From assembly GCF_037543845.1 (NCBI RefSeq), contig NZ_JBBIFX010000001.1:248001-312000 (forward strand): DNA of 64,000 bases, read 5' to 3'. Positions 41,896 to 50,477 of this stretch are shown here, one piece after another. Both the position numbers and the translations under genes were made by a program. This DNA is from Gymnodinialimonas ulvae. Its GTDB lineage: Bacteria; Pseudomonadota; Alphaproteobacteria; Rhodobacterales; Rhodobacteraceae. The notes under the pieces were generated by a model. The model was not told where the DNA came from, made no database searches, and saw only the letters and a program-made list of their open reading frames with translations. How positions within the stretch are numbered: position 1 is the first letter of the stretch; each line of letters begins with the position of its first letter.

Positions 41896-42034
41896 CTGCG
41901 CCCCACCTTCCGCCTGCCGGTCCGCTTAACCAGACCTTATCCATCTTAAATTACAAAGAATTGGTGTCGCATCAACGCACATAATTTATTAAAGATAGGA
42001 TAATAAGCCTCAGAAAAGGGCAAATGTTTCGAGC

Positions 42035-43612
42035 ATGGCAAAAATCGCCTTCATCCTTCTGTGCCACAAAGATCCGGCCAGCGTCATTCAGCAGGCGGAA
42101 CGGCTGACGGCGACGGGCGACTATGTGTCGATCCATTTCGACGCGCGCGCCAAGGCGGCGGATTTCACGGCCATCACCGACGCGCTCAAGGACAACGCGG
42201 GCGTGACCTTCGCGACCCGGCGGATCAAATGCGGCTGGGGGCAATGGTCGCTGGTGCAGGCCACGATCCACGCGCTCGAAGCCGCCGTCGACGCCTTTCC
42301 CAAGGCCAGCCATTTTTACATGCTCTCGGGCGATTGCGCCTCGGTCAAATCGGCCGCCTATGCGCATCGCTTTCTGGATGCGCGCGACGTCGACTACGTC
42401 GAAAGCTTCGATTTCTTCAACTCCGACTGGATCAAGACCGGCTTCAAGGGCGAGCGGCTGATCTACCGGCATTTCTTCAACGAACGCGTTCACAAGCGGC
42501 TGTTCTACAACGCGTTCAAACTGCAGCGAAAACTGGGGATGGAGCGCAAGGTACCCGACGACATTCAGGTGATGATCGGCTCGCAATGGTGGTGCCTACG
42601 CCGCACGACGATCGAGGCGATCCTGGCGTTTTGCAAGGCGCGGCCCGACCTGATCCGCTTCTTCCGCACCACCTGGATCCCCGACGAGACCTTCTTTCAA
42701 ACCCTGGTGCGCCATCTGGTGCCCACGCGCGAGATCGAAAGCCGCACGCTGACCTTCAAATTGTTCAGCGATTACGGCATGCCGGTGACCTTCTATAACG
42801 ACCAATATGACCTGCTGATCAGTCAGGATTACCTGTTCGCCCGCAAGATCAGCTCGGAGGCGACCCAGCTCAAGAAACGCCTCGGCGCGTTGTGGAGCTC
42901 GGAGCGCAAGGATTTCGCCACTTCGCAGGAGGGTCCGAAGCTGCACGCCTTCCTGACCGGGCGGGGCCGCGTCGGCAAACGCTTCGGGACGCGCTTTTGG
43001 GAACGCGAAAGCACGCTTGGGTCGGACCGCGACCTCTATATGGTGGTGTGCAAGAAATGGCACGTTGCCAAGCGCTTGCTGAAGGCGTCGGCCGACAAGT
43101 TGGACGTGACGGGGATCGAATACCTCTTTGATGAGGCCGGCTGCCGGGTGCCGCATCTGGGCGGGATCGAACGCACGCTCGACAAGCGCAACCGGCACCG
43201 CCGCGCGCTGGTGCGGATGCTGTTCGATTATTACGGCACCGAACGGCTGATGATTTGCCTCGATCCGGCCAATCTCGACCTGATGCGTGATTTCATGTCG
43301 GACCGGGCGAATGCACGGATTCTGGAAGTGCAATGCACCTTCGACGACCAATATCTCGTGGGCCATGCGCACCGTGTGGGCCTCGCGACCCAGGATACAC
43401 CCGGCGAGGTGATCGAACGGCTTCTGCCCACCCTGCGGCACGAATTCCTCGATGAGCAGGTCGCGATCCGCGAAGAGGAATTTAAGCAGCACTGGCGCCT
43501 GAAAGAGGGGCGCGGCGCGCAGGACAACGGCGCGGTGCTTGCGGAATTCTTCGGGATCGATCACGACACGGGGCGAGAGCTGGCCGAAACCCAGCATTTG
43601 TTTGCCGATTGA
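42035..43612 (+). CDS. GT14-like beta-1,6-N-acetylglucosaminyltransferase with DUF5928 C-domain
   Basis: 525 residues. The N-terminal ~280 residues match the core-2/I-branching (GT14) family: AFILLCHKDPASVIQQAERL, VSIHFDAR, ASHFYMLSGDC, the IGSQWWCLRR motif, and IPDETFFQTLV. The C-terminal ~230 residues match DUF5928, a domain known beside this transferase in Rhodobacteraceae. It may add a sugar branch to a polysaccharide. It has no signal or membrane segment. Together with the divergent sulfotransferase it forms a small polymer-modifying locus. The small HIT gene follows 11 bases later. Confidence 0.87.
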   Translation: MAKIAFILLCHKDPASVIQQAERLTATGDYVSIHFDARAKAADFTAITDALKDNAGVTFATRRIKCGWGQWSLVQATIHALEAAVDAFPKASHFYMLSGDCASVKSAAYAHRFLDARDVDYVESFDFFNSDWIKTGFKGERLIYRHFFNERVHKRLFYNAFKLQRKLGMERKVPDDIQVMIGSQWWCLRRTTIEAILAFCKARPDLIRFFRTTWIPDETFFQTLVRHLVPTREIESRTLTFKLFSDYGMPVTFYNDQYDLLISQDYLFARKISSEATQLKKRLGALWSSERKDFATSQEGPKLHAFLTGRGRVGKRFGTRFWERESTLGSDRDLYMVVCKKWHVAKRLLKASADKLDVTGIEYLFDEAGCRVPHLGGIERTLDKRNRHRRALVRMLFDYYGTERLMICLDPANLDLMRDFMSDRANARILEVQCTFDDQYLVGHAHRVGLATQDTPGEVIERLLPTLRHEFLDEQVAIREEEFKQHWRLKEGRGAQDNGAVLAEFFGIDHDTGRELAETQHLFAD

Positions 43613-43623
43613 AGGGGGCGGAT

Positions 43624-44007
43624 ATGGCCTACGATTACGACGATCAGAACATTTTCGCCAAGATCCTGCGCGGCGAGATCCCGAACCAGACGGTGGAGGA
43701 AACCGCGCATACGCTGGCATTCAACGACATCTATCCGCAGGCGCCGGTGCATGTTCTGGTGATCCCGAAGGGCGCTTACGTGTGTTTCGATCACTTCGCG
43801 GCCGAAGCGAGCGACGCGGAGATTGCCGATTTCCACCGCGTGGCTGCCAAGATCTGCGCCGATCTGGGCGTGGCCCCCGACGGCGGCGGGGCCGGGTATC
43901 GCACGATCTCCAACGCAGGCGAGGATGCGGTGCAGGAGGTGCCGCATTATCACATGCACATTCTTGGCGGGCGTCCGCTTGGGCGGATGCTGCAAAAGGC
44001 GGACTGA
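43624..44007 (+). CDS. HIT-family nucleotide hydrolase/transferase
   Basis: 127 residues from ATG 43624. The HIT motif is HYHMHILGGRPLG near the C-terminus (His-phi-His-phi-His), and the N-terminal NIFAKILRGEIPN is standard for HINT-type proteins. They hydrolyse phosphoramidate or nucleotide conjugates such as AMP-lysine, usually with a broad housekeeping role. A GGGGGCGGAT Shine-Dalgarno precedes the start, 11 bases after the glycosyltransferase stop. A dispersed hairpin element lies 52 bases downstream. Confidence 0.94.
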   Translation: MAYDYDDQNIFAKILRGEIPNQTVEETAHTLAFNDIYPQAPVHVLVIPKGAYVCFDHFAAEASDAEIADFHRVAAKICADLGVAPDGGGAGYRTISNAGEDAVQEVPHYHMHILGGRPLGRMLQKAD

Positions 44008-44059
44008 CCGCGCGGCCCTTTCGGAAATTGCGCACTTGCAGTGCAATCCTTTTGTATGA

Positions 44060-44135
44060 GGGGGCGCTGCCCCCTGCGCGCCCTTTCCTGTGGGAAAGGA
44101 CGCTGGCCCCCGAGGTTTTTCGGGCAAGATGAAAG
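44060..44135 (+). repeat. dispersed hairpin element, GATGAAAG-tail type (plus polarity)
   Basis: GGGGGCGCTGCCCCC palindrome, hairpin CCTTTCC-TGTG-GGAAAGG (44082-44099), then CCCCCGAGG, TTTTTCGGGCAAGATGAAAG. It has the same order of parts as 19893-19969 and probably forms the 3' end of the HIT transcript. Confidence 0.75.
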
Positions 44136-44213
44136 GGGCGCGGCATCGGGCCTCTTGCCCGGATATCGGGGAGGTGCGATAGAGCGGGCGGATTTGTTGC
44201 AAGGACGCGCCAA

Positions 44214-44396
44214 ATGAGCATGCAGGCCCCCGAGACCGAAGTAGTGGACCAATGGCGTGTGGCCTGTGACGGGGGCGAGGGCGCGTTGGGGCATCCGCGC
44301 GTCTGGCTGTCGCTCAGCCGGGTGACCGGTGAGGTCGAATGCGGTTATTGCGACAAGAAATACATCCATCGGGATTTTGCCGAACCGGCAACGTGA
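44214..44396 (+). CDS. small zinc-finger protein (CHCC type)
   Basis: 60 residues. Likely zinc ligands are in VACDGGEGALGHPRVWL (Cys, His) and VECGYCDKKY (Cys, Cys), the zf-CHCC arrangement seen in NDUFS6-like subunits and in many alphaproteobacterial small proteins. The Cys-X-X-Cys is intact. Its partner is unknown; the family is found with respiratory complex I biogenesis and is widely conserved. It is coupled by TGATG to the next gene. Confidence 0.85.
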   Translation: MSMQAPETEVVDQWRVACDGGEGALGHPRVWLSLSRVTGEVECGYCDKKYIHRDFAEPAT

Positions 44397-45067
44397 TGCG
44401 CCGCGTTTTGCGCTTAACGGGCCGCCTTGTTGGGGCGGCTCTTGGCGTTTTGGCGGCCTATCTGGTGGCGGCGGCCTTGGGCGGGCTGGTGCCGGGGCCG
44501 GTAGGAGAGATGCCGGAGGCGCCCGAAGAGGTTGAGATCGGCCTGTTGTTCGGACCGATCCATGTCGATTTCCTGCTGCCGGCCAGCGCCGAGACGCGCG
44601 CGGCCCTCGCGCCCGTGGCGGCGGCGGGTGTGCCGCTCGACGATCCCGGTGTGGCGCATCTCATCGTCGGCTGGGGCGCGCAGGATTTCTACACCACCGC
44701 AGGGACTTACGCCGATATCACGCTCTCCGCGGCGGCGCGCGCGGTCGCGGGCGACGCCTCGGTTCTGCGTGTCGATGTGCTGGGGCCGATTGCGCCCGGT
44801 GCGGCGTACCCAAGGCTCCGGCTCAGCGCCGTGCAATATCAGGCCCTGCTGGCCGAGATCGCCGCAACCATCGACGGCCCGCCACTGCCCGGGGTCGGCT
44901 TCACCGCAACCGATGGATTTGTCGTGGCGGCGGGCCGGTTCCACGTCTTTCGCACCTGCAACACCTGGGTCGGGCGCAGCCTGCGCGCCGCCGGTGTCGA
45001 CATCGGCGCCTGGACGCCCACACCCTACAGCCTGCGCCTGTCGCTCTGGCGGGCCGGTCTTAGCTGA
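44396..45067 (+). CDS. DUF2459 (TIGR02117) family membrane-anchored protein
   Basis: 223 residues. One N-terminal hydrophobic segment (about 10-33, GAALGVLAAYLVAAALGGLV) is followed by a periplasmic-type domain with HVDFLLPA, VGWGAQDFYTTAG and a conserved TCNTWVGRSLRAAG motif near the C-terminus. This matches the DUF2459/TIGR02117 family, whose function is not established. ATG 44396 overlaps the previous stop. The last 8 bases overlap the convergent secreted-protein gene. Confidence 0.82.
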   Translation: MRRVLRLTGRLVGAALGVLAAYLVAAALGGLVPGPVGEMPEAPEEVEIGLLFGPIHVDFLLPASAETRAALAPVAAAGVPLDDPGVAHLIVGWGAQDFYTTAGTYADITLSAAARAVAGDASVLRVDVLGPIAPGAAYPRLRLSAVQYQALLAEIAATIDGPPLPGVGFTATDGFVVAAGRFHVFRTCNTWVGRSLRAAGVDIGAWTPTPYSLRLSLWRAGLS

Positions 45068-45515
45068 GCGGGACCTCCGTGATGCCGCATTTCAGGGTCA
45101 CCTCTCCGGTCTCGCGCATCACGTAATCGGCGATGTTGTTGCCGCTCCACGCTTCGATCGGGCGCCCCGCGAGCGTCTCTCCGGTGCCGAGCGCCGTGCC
45201 GGTTTCCGGATCCTGGCTCCAATAGATGACCTGACCGCTTTGTCCGTCATCACATTCAAATCGAACAGTATTTTCTGCACTGTTCCATGTGCCGCCGCAA
45301 TGCGCCCCGGTCGACAAGGTGCCCGAGAGCGTACCGCTGTCCCAGCCCGTCGCACCGCCCACAAACAACGTGTCGCCGCCGATGCAGGCAATCGCATGGG
45401 TGCACGAGGTCTGCTGCCCGGTATCCAGGATGCAGCTTTGGTCCAGCATCATCTGCGCCTGTGCGGGAAGCGCAAGAAGCGCACCAAACGCCGCCACATT
45501 GCAAAGCCGTTTCAT
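45060..45515 (-). CDS. secreted Cys-rich protein of unknown function
   Basis: 151 residues from ATG 45515. A signal peptide (CNVAAFGALLALPAQAQ) is followed by a mature part with six Cys (QSCILD, TSCTHA, IACIGG, AHCGGT, FECDDG, LKCGIT), so up to three disulfides are possible. Strand-rich Gly/Thr content (SGTLSGTLSTGAHC) suggests a small beta domain. I do not recognise a family. It is convergent and overlaps by 8 bases the DUF2459 gene, and it is divergent from polA. Confidence 0.72.
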   Translation of the reverse strand: MKRLCNVAAFGALLALPAQAQMMLDQSCILDTGQQTSCTHAIACIGGDTLFVGGATGWDSGTLSGTLSTGAHCGGTWNSAENTVRFECDDGQSGQVIYWSQDPETGTALGTGETLAGRPIEAWSGNNIADYVMRETGEVTLKCGITEVPLS

Positions 45516-45666
45516 TCGTAACCCTCCATCAAATGCTCCGCTCATCCCGAAAACCTGGGGCCGCGCAGCCTCCGTTCAACCGCACTCCGGGGCGATGTGT
45601 GAAAATCCGCCTCGCAGCCGCGCGCCCGGCGCGATAGAACACTTCCAAAGCAGAGAGGGCGCGCAA

Positions 45667-48450
45667 ATGGCATTTGGAAAAGGGCATCATCTTCACCTCG
45701 TCGATGGCTCGGCGTTCATCTTCCGCGCCTACCATGCCCTGCCGCCGCTCACGCGCAAATCCGATGGCCTGCCGATTGGCGCGGTCAGTGGATTTTGCAA
45801 CCTGTTGTGGAAGATGATCAACGACACCCGCGACGCGCCGACCCATGTCGCGGTGGTGTTCGACAAGGGCAGCCACACCTTCCGCAACGACCTCTACGAT
45901 CAATACAAGGCCAACCGCGAGGCCATGCCCGAAGACCTGCGCCCGCAGATCCCGCTGACCCGCGATGCGACGCGCGCCTTCAACCTGGCCTGCATCGAGT
46001 TGGAGGGGTTCGAGGCCGACGACATCATCGCCACGCTCAGTCGGCAGGCGCGCGAGGCGGGGGGCCGGTGCACCATCATCTCGTCAGACAAGGATCTGAT
46101 GCAACTTGTCGGCGGGGGGGTCGACATGCTCGACCCGATGAAGAACGTCGTCATCGACACTGAAGGAGTTGAGGCGAAGTTCGGCGTCGGTCCCGACCGC
46201 GTCGTCGATGTGCAGGCGCTGGCCGGTGACAGTGTCGACAACGTGCCCGGTGCGCCGGGGATTGGCATCAAGACCGCCGCCCTTCTTATAAATGAATACG
46301 GTGATCTCGACACGCTTCTCGCCCGTGCCGACGAGATCAAGCAGCCCAAACGCCGTCAGACCCTGATTGACCACGCCGATCAGATCCGCCTCTCGCGCCA
46401 ACTCGTCCTGCTGGACGATCAGGTGACGCTGGACGAGACGCTCGATGAACTCGACGTGCGCGCACCCGAAGCCGATAAGCTTCTGGAATTCCTCGCGGAT
46501 ATGGAATTCCGCACGCTTACCAAACGGGTCGCGGATCACCTCGGTACAGAGGCCCCCACCATCGCCGAACCCGCGCCCGAGGCCGCCCCCGACGCCCCCG
46601 AAATGCCAGACCTCAAGGACGCGAAATACGACACGATCCGCGACCTCGCCACGCTGCAAAGCTGGGTCGATCATGCCGTTGCGCGCGGCGAGGTGGCCTT
46701 CGACACGGAAACCACGTCGCTCAATGAAATGGCCGCCGAATTGGTCGGCGTCTCGCTCTGTGTCGCGCCCGGTCACGCCTGCTACATCCCGCTGCAACAT
46801 CGCGGCGGCGGCGATGATCTCTTCGCCGATACCTCCCTCGCGGACGGCCAGATCCCCCTCGACGACGCGCTCAAGGCCCTCAAACCGCTCCTCGAAAACC
46901 CAAGCGTCATCAAGATCGCCCAGAACGCGAAATACGACGTCAAAGTCCTCGCCCGCTACGGCATCGACGTGGCCCCCATCGACGACACGATGCTTCTCTC
47001 CTACGCCCTCCATGGCGGCCTGCATGGCCACGGGATGGATGCGCTCTCCGACCGCTACCTGGGCCATTCTCCCATTCCAATCAAGGAGTTGATCGGGTCT
47101 GGCAAATCCGCCATCACCTTCGATCAGGTCGATATCGACAAGGCCGCGCCCTATGCCGCCGAAGACGCCGACATCACGCTCCGCTTCCACAAACTCTTCA
47201 AACCACGCCTCCACCGCGAACATGTCACCCGCGTTTACGAGCGGCTTGAACGCCCCATGGTCCCGGTCCTCGCGCGCATGGAACGCTCTGGCATCAAGGT
47301 GGATCGCGACGTGCTTTCCCGTATGTCCAACGCCTTCGCCCAGAAGATGGCGGGGCTTGAGGCCGAGATCCACGAACTGGCCGGGGAAAGCTTCAACGTC
47401 GGCTCACCCGCGCAGCTTGGCGAAATCCTGTTCGACAAGATGGGCCTTGAGGGCGGCAAAAAGGGCAAGACCGGCAAATATTCCACTGGCGCAGATGTTC
47501 TAGAAGATCTTGCCACCGAACATGACCTCCCCGCCCGCGTCCTCGATTGGCGGCAGCTTTCGAAACTCAAATCCACCTACACCGACGCGCTGCAGGAACA
47601 TATCAACCCCGACACGGGCCGCGTCCACACCTCCTATTCCATCGCGGGCGCCAATACGGGCCGTCTCGCCTCCACTGACCCGAACCTGCAGAACATTCCC
47701 GTCCGCACCGAGGAAGGCCGCCGCATCCGAGAAGCCTTCGTTGCCGAACCCGGCAAGGTATTGGTCTCGCTCGACTATTCCCAGATCGAGCTGCGTATCC
47801 TCGCCCATATCGCGGGCATCGACGCCCTCAAGGAAGCCTTCCGCGACGGTCAGGATATCCACGCCGCCACCGCCTCCGAGATGTTCAATGTTCCCCTGGA
47901 AGACATGACGCCCGACGTCCGCAGGCAGGCCAAAGCAATCAATTTCGGCGTCATTTACGGCATCTCCGGCTTCGGCCTTGCGCGCAACTTGCGCATTCCA
48001 CGGGCCGAGGCGCAGGGCTTCATCGACCGCTACTTCGAGCGCTTCCCCGGTATCCGAATCTACATGGATGACACCAAGAAATTCGCCAAGGATCACCTCT
48101 ACGTCGAAACGCTTTTCGGTCGTAAAATCCACACCCCCGAGATCAACGCCAAAGGCCCCGGTGCCGGTTTCGCCGGTCGCGCCGCGATCAACGCGCCCAT
48201 TCAGGGGACGGCCGCCGACATCATCCGCCGCGCCATGATCCGCATGGACGCCGCCATCGCCGATCTGCCCGCCACGATGCTTTTGCAGGTCCACGACGAA
48301 CTCATCTTCGAGGTCGACGAAGACGCCACGGACTGCCTCATCGACACCGCCCGCGACGTGATGCAGGGCGCCTGCGATCCGGCGATCAAACTCGACGTGC
48401 CCCTTGTGGTGGATGCGGGGCAGGGGGCGAACTGGGCCGAGGCGCATTGA
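45667..48450 (+). CDS. polA: DNA polymerase I
   Basis: 927 residues from ATG 45667. All three domains are present. The 5'-3' nuclease (about 1-300) starts LVDGSAFIFRAYHALPP and has the metal sites in EADDIIAT and SSDKDLMQL. The 3'-5' exonuclease looks active, with FDTETTSL, NAKYDVKVLA and YAAEDADITL keeping the acidic residues. The polymerase (about 540-927) has LDYSQIELRILAHI, RRQAKAINFGVIYG with the O-helix Lys/Tyr, and QVHDELIFEV. It works in repair and Okazaki-fragment processing. Its stop overlaps the next ATG by one base. Confidence 0.97.
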   Translation: MAFGKGHHLHLVDGSAFIFRAYHALPPLTRKSDGLPIGAVSGFCNLLWKMINDTRDAPTHVAVVFDKGSHTFRNDLYDQYKANREAMPEDLRPQIPLTRDATRAFNLACIELEGFEADDIIATLSRQAREAGGRCTIISSDKDLMQLVGGGVDMLDPMKNVVIDTEGVEAKFGVGPDRVVDVQALAGDSVDNVPGAPGIGIKTAALLINEYGDLDTLLARADEIKQPKRRQTLIDHADQIRLSRQLVLLDDQVTLDETLDELDVRAPEADKLLEFLADMEFRTLTKRVADHLGTEAPTIAEPAPEAAPDAPEMPDLKDAKYDTIRDLATLQSWVDHAVARGEVAFDTETTSLNEMAAELVGVSLCVAPGHACYIPLQHRGGGDDLFADTSLADGQIPLDDALKALKPLLENPSVIKIAQNAKYDVKVLARYGIDVAPIDDTMLLSYALHGGLHGHGMDALSDRYLGHSPIPIKELIGSGKSAITFDQVDIDKAAPYAAEDADITLRFHKLFKPRLHREHVTRVYERLERPMVPVLARMERSGIKVDRDVLSRMSNAFAQKMAGLEAEIHELAGESFNVGSPAQLGEILFDKMGLEGGKKGKTGKYSTGADVLEDLATEHDLPARVLDWRQLSKLKSTYTDALQEHINPDTGRVHTSYSIAGANTGRLASTDPNLQNIPVRTEEGRRIREAFVAEPGKVLVSLDYSQIELRILAHIAGIDALKEAFRDGQDIHAATASEMFNVPLEDMTPDVRRQAKAINFGVIYGISGFGLARNLRIPRAEAQGFIDRYFERFPGIRIYMDDTKKFAKDHLYVETLFGRKIHTPEINAKGPGAGFAGRAAINAPIQGTAADIIRRAMIRMDAAIADLPATMLLQVHDELIFEVDEDATDCLIDTARDVMQGACDPAIKLDVPLVVDAGQGANWAEAH

Positions 48451-48962
48451 TGAATCTTCCAGATGTCGAGACTGATCACATCGCAATGTTCGACGGGGCC
48501 GAGATCAAACGCTGGCCCGATCCCGAGCCACTTCCGGCAACAGGTCAGGCGCTTCTGTCGCGTTTCCTTGTTCTCCCGCCCGAAACCCTCGCCCCCGTGG
48601 CGCGCCACGTCTACGCGTATTACCGCGACACGATGGAATTGCTTGATGGCGACGGATGGCCCGACCATCCCTTGCCGCAGATCGAAAAAGCTGAGGCCAT
48701 TTGGCCCCATGTCACTCCGCTCGCGATCAGCCTCCAAGAGGGAAGCCACACCGACGAGGCCTGGTATGTCAGCGTCGAGGCGAATGTCCCATGGGAGGCG
48801 GAACACGGCCTGCAAATGGTCTGGCGCGACGGCACCGAAATCGTGAAGGTTGGTCGCGTTGATGGCCATGTCACAAATGCGGACGCTTATGATGACGACA
48901 ATCTGGCAAACGTCGTCCACAAGGCAATGATCGAGAAATGGACAACGCTAAGGGATGTCTGA
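48450..48962 (+). CDS. uncharacterised cytosolic protein after polA (DUF6985-like)
   Basis: 170 residues from ATG 48450, overlapping the polA stop. No signal or membrane segment. There is a helical block with PPETLAPVARHVYAYYRDTMELL, followed by strands (EAWYVSVEANVPWEAEHGLQMVW) and an Asp-rich region (RVDGHVTNADAYDDDN). The mix resembles the DUF6985-type proteins seen next to toxin/immunity and housekeeping genes, but I am not certain of the family. It overlaps the next gene by 8 bases and is read with polA. Confidence 0.7.
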   Translation: MNLPDVETDHIAMFDGAEIKRWPDPEPLPATGQALLSRFLVLPPETLAPVARHVYAYYRDTMELLDGDGWPDHPLPQIEKAEAIWPHVTPLAISLQEGSHTDEAWYVSVEANVPWEAEHGLQMVWRDGTEIVKVGRVDGHVTNADAYDDDNLANVVHKAMIEKWTTLRDV

Positions 48963-49332
48963 CCCCATCGCCACCTGGCCCGACTTGCGTGCCTTCGCCC
49001 TGTCCCTCGACCTTCCACGCGTCGAAGACGCCGTCTCCTGGGGCAACCCCACCCTCAAAGCCCATGGCAAACTCTGGTGCTGGTGGTCCCCATACGTGGA
49101 CGCCGCCATCTTCAAAGGCTCCATCGAGGAACGCGAGATGCTCCGCGCCGCCGACCCCGACACCTTCCTCCATCACGACCACTACGCCAAACACGGCCTG
49201 ATCCTCGTCGCCGCTGGCCGCATCGACCGCGATTGGGCCGAGGCACGGCTTCGGCGCACTTGGCGGGAAGCCGCGCCGCCGCGTTGGCTGGAGAAATTCG
49301 ACGCCGGAAAGGCCCCCGATGCGTCCAGTTGA
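48955..49332 (+). CDS. YjbR/MmcQ-family protein
   Basis: 125 residues. The MmcQ/YjbR-like CyaY-fold pattern is clear: LRAFALSLDLPRVEDAVSWGNPTLK, GKLWCWWSPY, and the conserved EEREMLRAADPDTFLHHDHYAKHGLILV. The C-terminus RIDRDWAEARLRRTWREAAP completes the family. Members are thought to bind DNA; the function is not proven. It overlaps the previous gene by 8 bases. Confidence 0.88.
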   Translation: MSDPIATWPDLRAFALSLDLPRVEDAVSWGNPTLKAHGKLWCWWSPYVDAAIFKGSIEEREMLRAADPDTFLHHDHYAKHGLILVAAGRIDRDWAEARLRRTWREAAPPRWLEKFDAGKAPDASS

Positions 49333-49398
49333 ACGCATCGCGAAAGCGCCGGAAAACCGCGCTCACGTCAACGAAGGTTCCGGAAAGGACGCGTTCAG

Positions 49399-49980
49399 AT
49401 GCGCGCAAACCCCTTCGCCGGAACGTATTTCGGGGGCTCCATGCTGATCGCTTTCAACAAGCCGATGAACGTGCTTTCGCAATTCACCTCCGAAGGCGGC
49501 TGGCCCGCGCTTGACGGCTTCAATCTGCCCAAGGGCGTCTATGCGGCGGGCCGTCTCGACCGCGACTCGGAAGGCCTGCTTCTGCTCACGGATGATGGCC
49601 GTTTGCAGGCCCGCATCTCATCGCCCAAGTTCAAGAAACCCAAAGTATACTACGCGTTGGTCGAAGGCGTGCCCGATGATGACATGTTGAAAAAATTGGA
49701 AAATGGCGTTCGGTTGAAAGACGGTCAAACCGCCCCCTGCAAAGCCGAAAACGTGCCAACGCCGGACTGGCTCTGGCCGCGCGAGCCGCCCGTGCGCATC
49801 CGCAAATCCATCACCGACACCTGGGTGAAACTGACCCTGTCGGAGGGCAAGAACCGCCAGGTCCGCCGCATGTGCGCCGCCGTGGGCTTCCCGGTGATCC
49901 GACTTGTCCGCCACTCCATCGGCCCCCATGACCTGACCGATCTGGCCCCCGGTCAATGGTGCGAAGTGACGGGTATCTAA
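49399..49980 (+). CDS. 23S rRNA pseudouridine synthase, RluE-like (RsuA family)
   Basis: 193 residues from ATG 49399, chosen because GGAAAGG lies 10 bases upstream; ATG 49441 would give a 14-residue shorter protein. The catalytic Asp is in GRLDRDSEGLLLLTDDG (about residue 53). KLTLSEGKNRQVRRMCAA and VRHSIGP are RsuA-family marks. There is no S4 domain, as in RluE. It isomerises a uridine in 23S rRNA. It begins 66 bases after the YjbR gene. Confidence 0.92.
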   Translation: MRANPFAGTYFGGSMLIAFNKPMNVLSQFTSEGGWPALDGFNLPKGVYAAGRLDRDSEGLLLLTDDGRLQARISSPKFKKPKVYYALVEGVPDDDMLKKLENGVRLKDGQTAPCKAENVPTPDWLWPREPPVRIRKSITDTWVKLTLSEGKNRQVRRMCAAVGFPVIRLVRHSIGPHDLTDLAPGQWCEVTGI

Positions 49981-49994
49981 TGAATTTTTTGCGC

Positions 49995-50279
49995 TCAAGC
50001 CGCCTGCGTCAGGCGTTGACGGCGCATCACGATCCCGCCCGCCGACATCAGGATGTAGAACCCCTGGATCAGCGCCGCGGGCAGGTTGAAATCCGCCCAG
50101 AGCGAGATCATCACACACGTTGCCGCCACCAGAACCAGACCAAAATACAACGGCCGCGAACTGTCCAGTTTGCCAACGGATAAACAAAAGAAACCAGTGA
50201 CATAGAGGAAAAATCCGATCAACCCGATCGCTCGGCAGACGGTCAGAAAATCAATCTCGGAAAAATAATAATGGTGCAT
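49995..50279 (-). CDS. small membrane protein (CBU_0592-like)
   Basis: 94 residues from ATG 50279. Three hydrophobic segments: AIGLIGFFLYVTGFFCL, LYFGLVLVAATCVMISLW and IQGFYILMSAGGIVM. The pattern matches the CBU_0592-type membrane domain that also forms the N-terminus of the cNMP-binding-like protein at 35077-35799. Here it stands alone without a soluble part. No function can be read. It is convergent with the pseudouridine synthase, only 14 bases away. Confidence 0.75.
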   Translation of the reverse strand: MHHYYFSEIDFLTVCRAIGLIGFFLYVTGFFCLSVGKLDSSRPLYFGLVLVAATCVMISLWADFNLPAALIQGFYILMSAGGIVMRRQRLTQAA

Positions 50280-50417
50280 AAGAGGCCCCGACCCAACGAA
50301 AGAATGCCATGCCCGAATGTGGCATGAATGTGGCGCGCGGGTCAGGTACGGGAAACCCGCCACCGCAGATGCAGCATGCCCCAAGGGAAGGGCGCCACCG
50401 TTGCCGGGGCGCCCTAT

Positions 50418-50467
50418 CTTCCATTGGTCCGAAATACCTCGGGGAGCGCGAGGGGCTGGCCCCTCGC
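50418..50467 (-). repeat. dispersed hairpin element, GGACCAA-tail type, after pdhC
   Basis: Minus-strand order: hairpin GCGAGGGG-CCAG-CCCCTCGC (50448-50467), CGCTCCCCGAGG, TATTTCGGACCAATGGAAG. The hairpin begins 10 bases after the pdhC stop, a terminator-like position. Near copy of 27163-27220. Confidence 0.75.
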
Positions 50468-50477
50468 ATGGCGCGCC

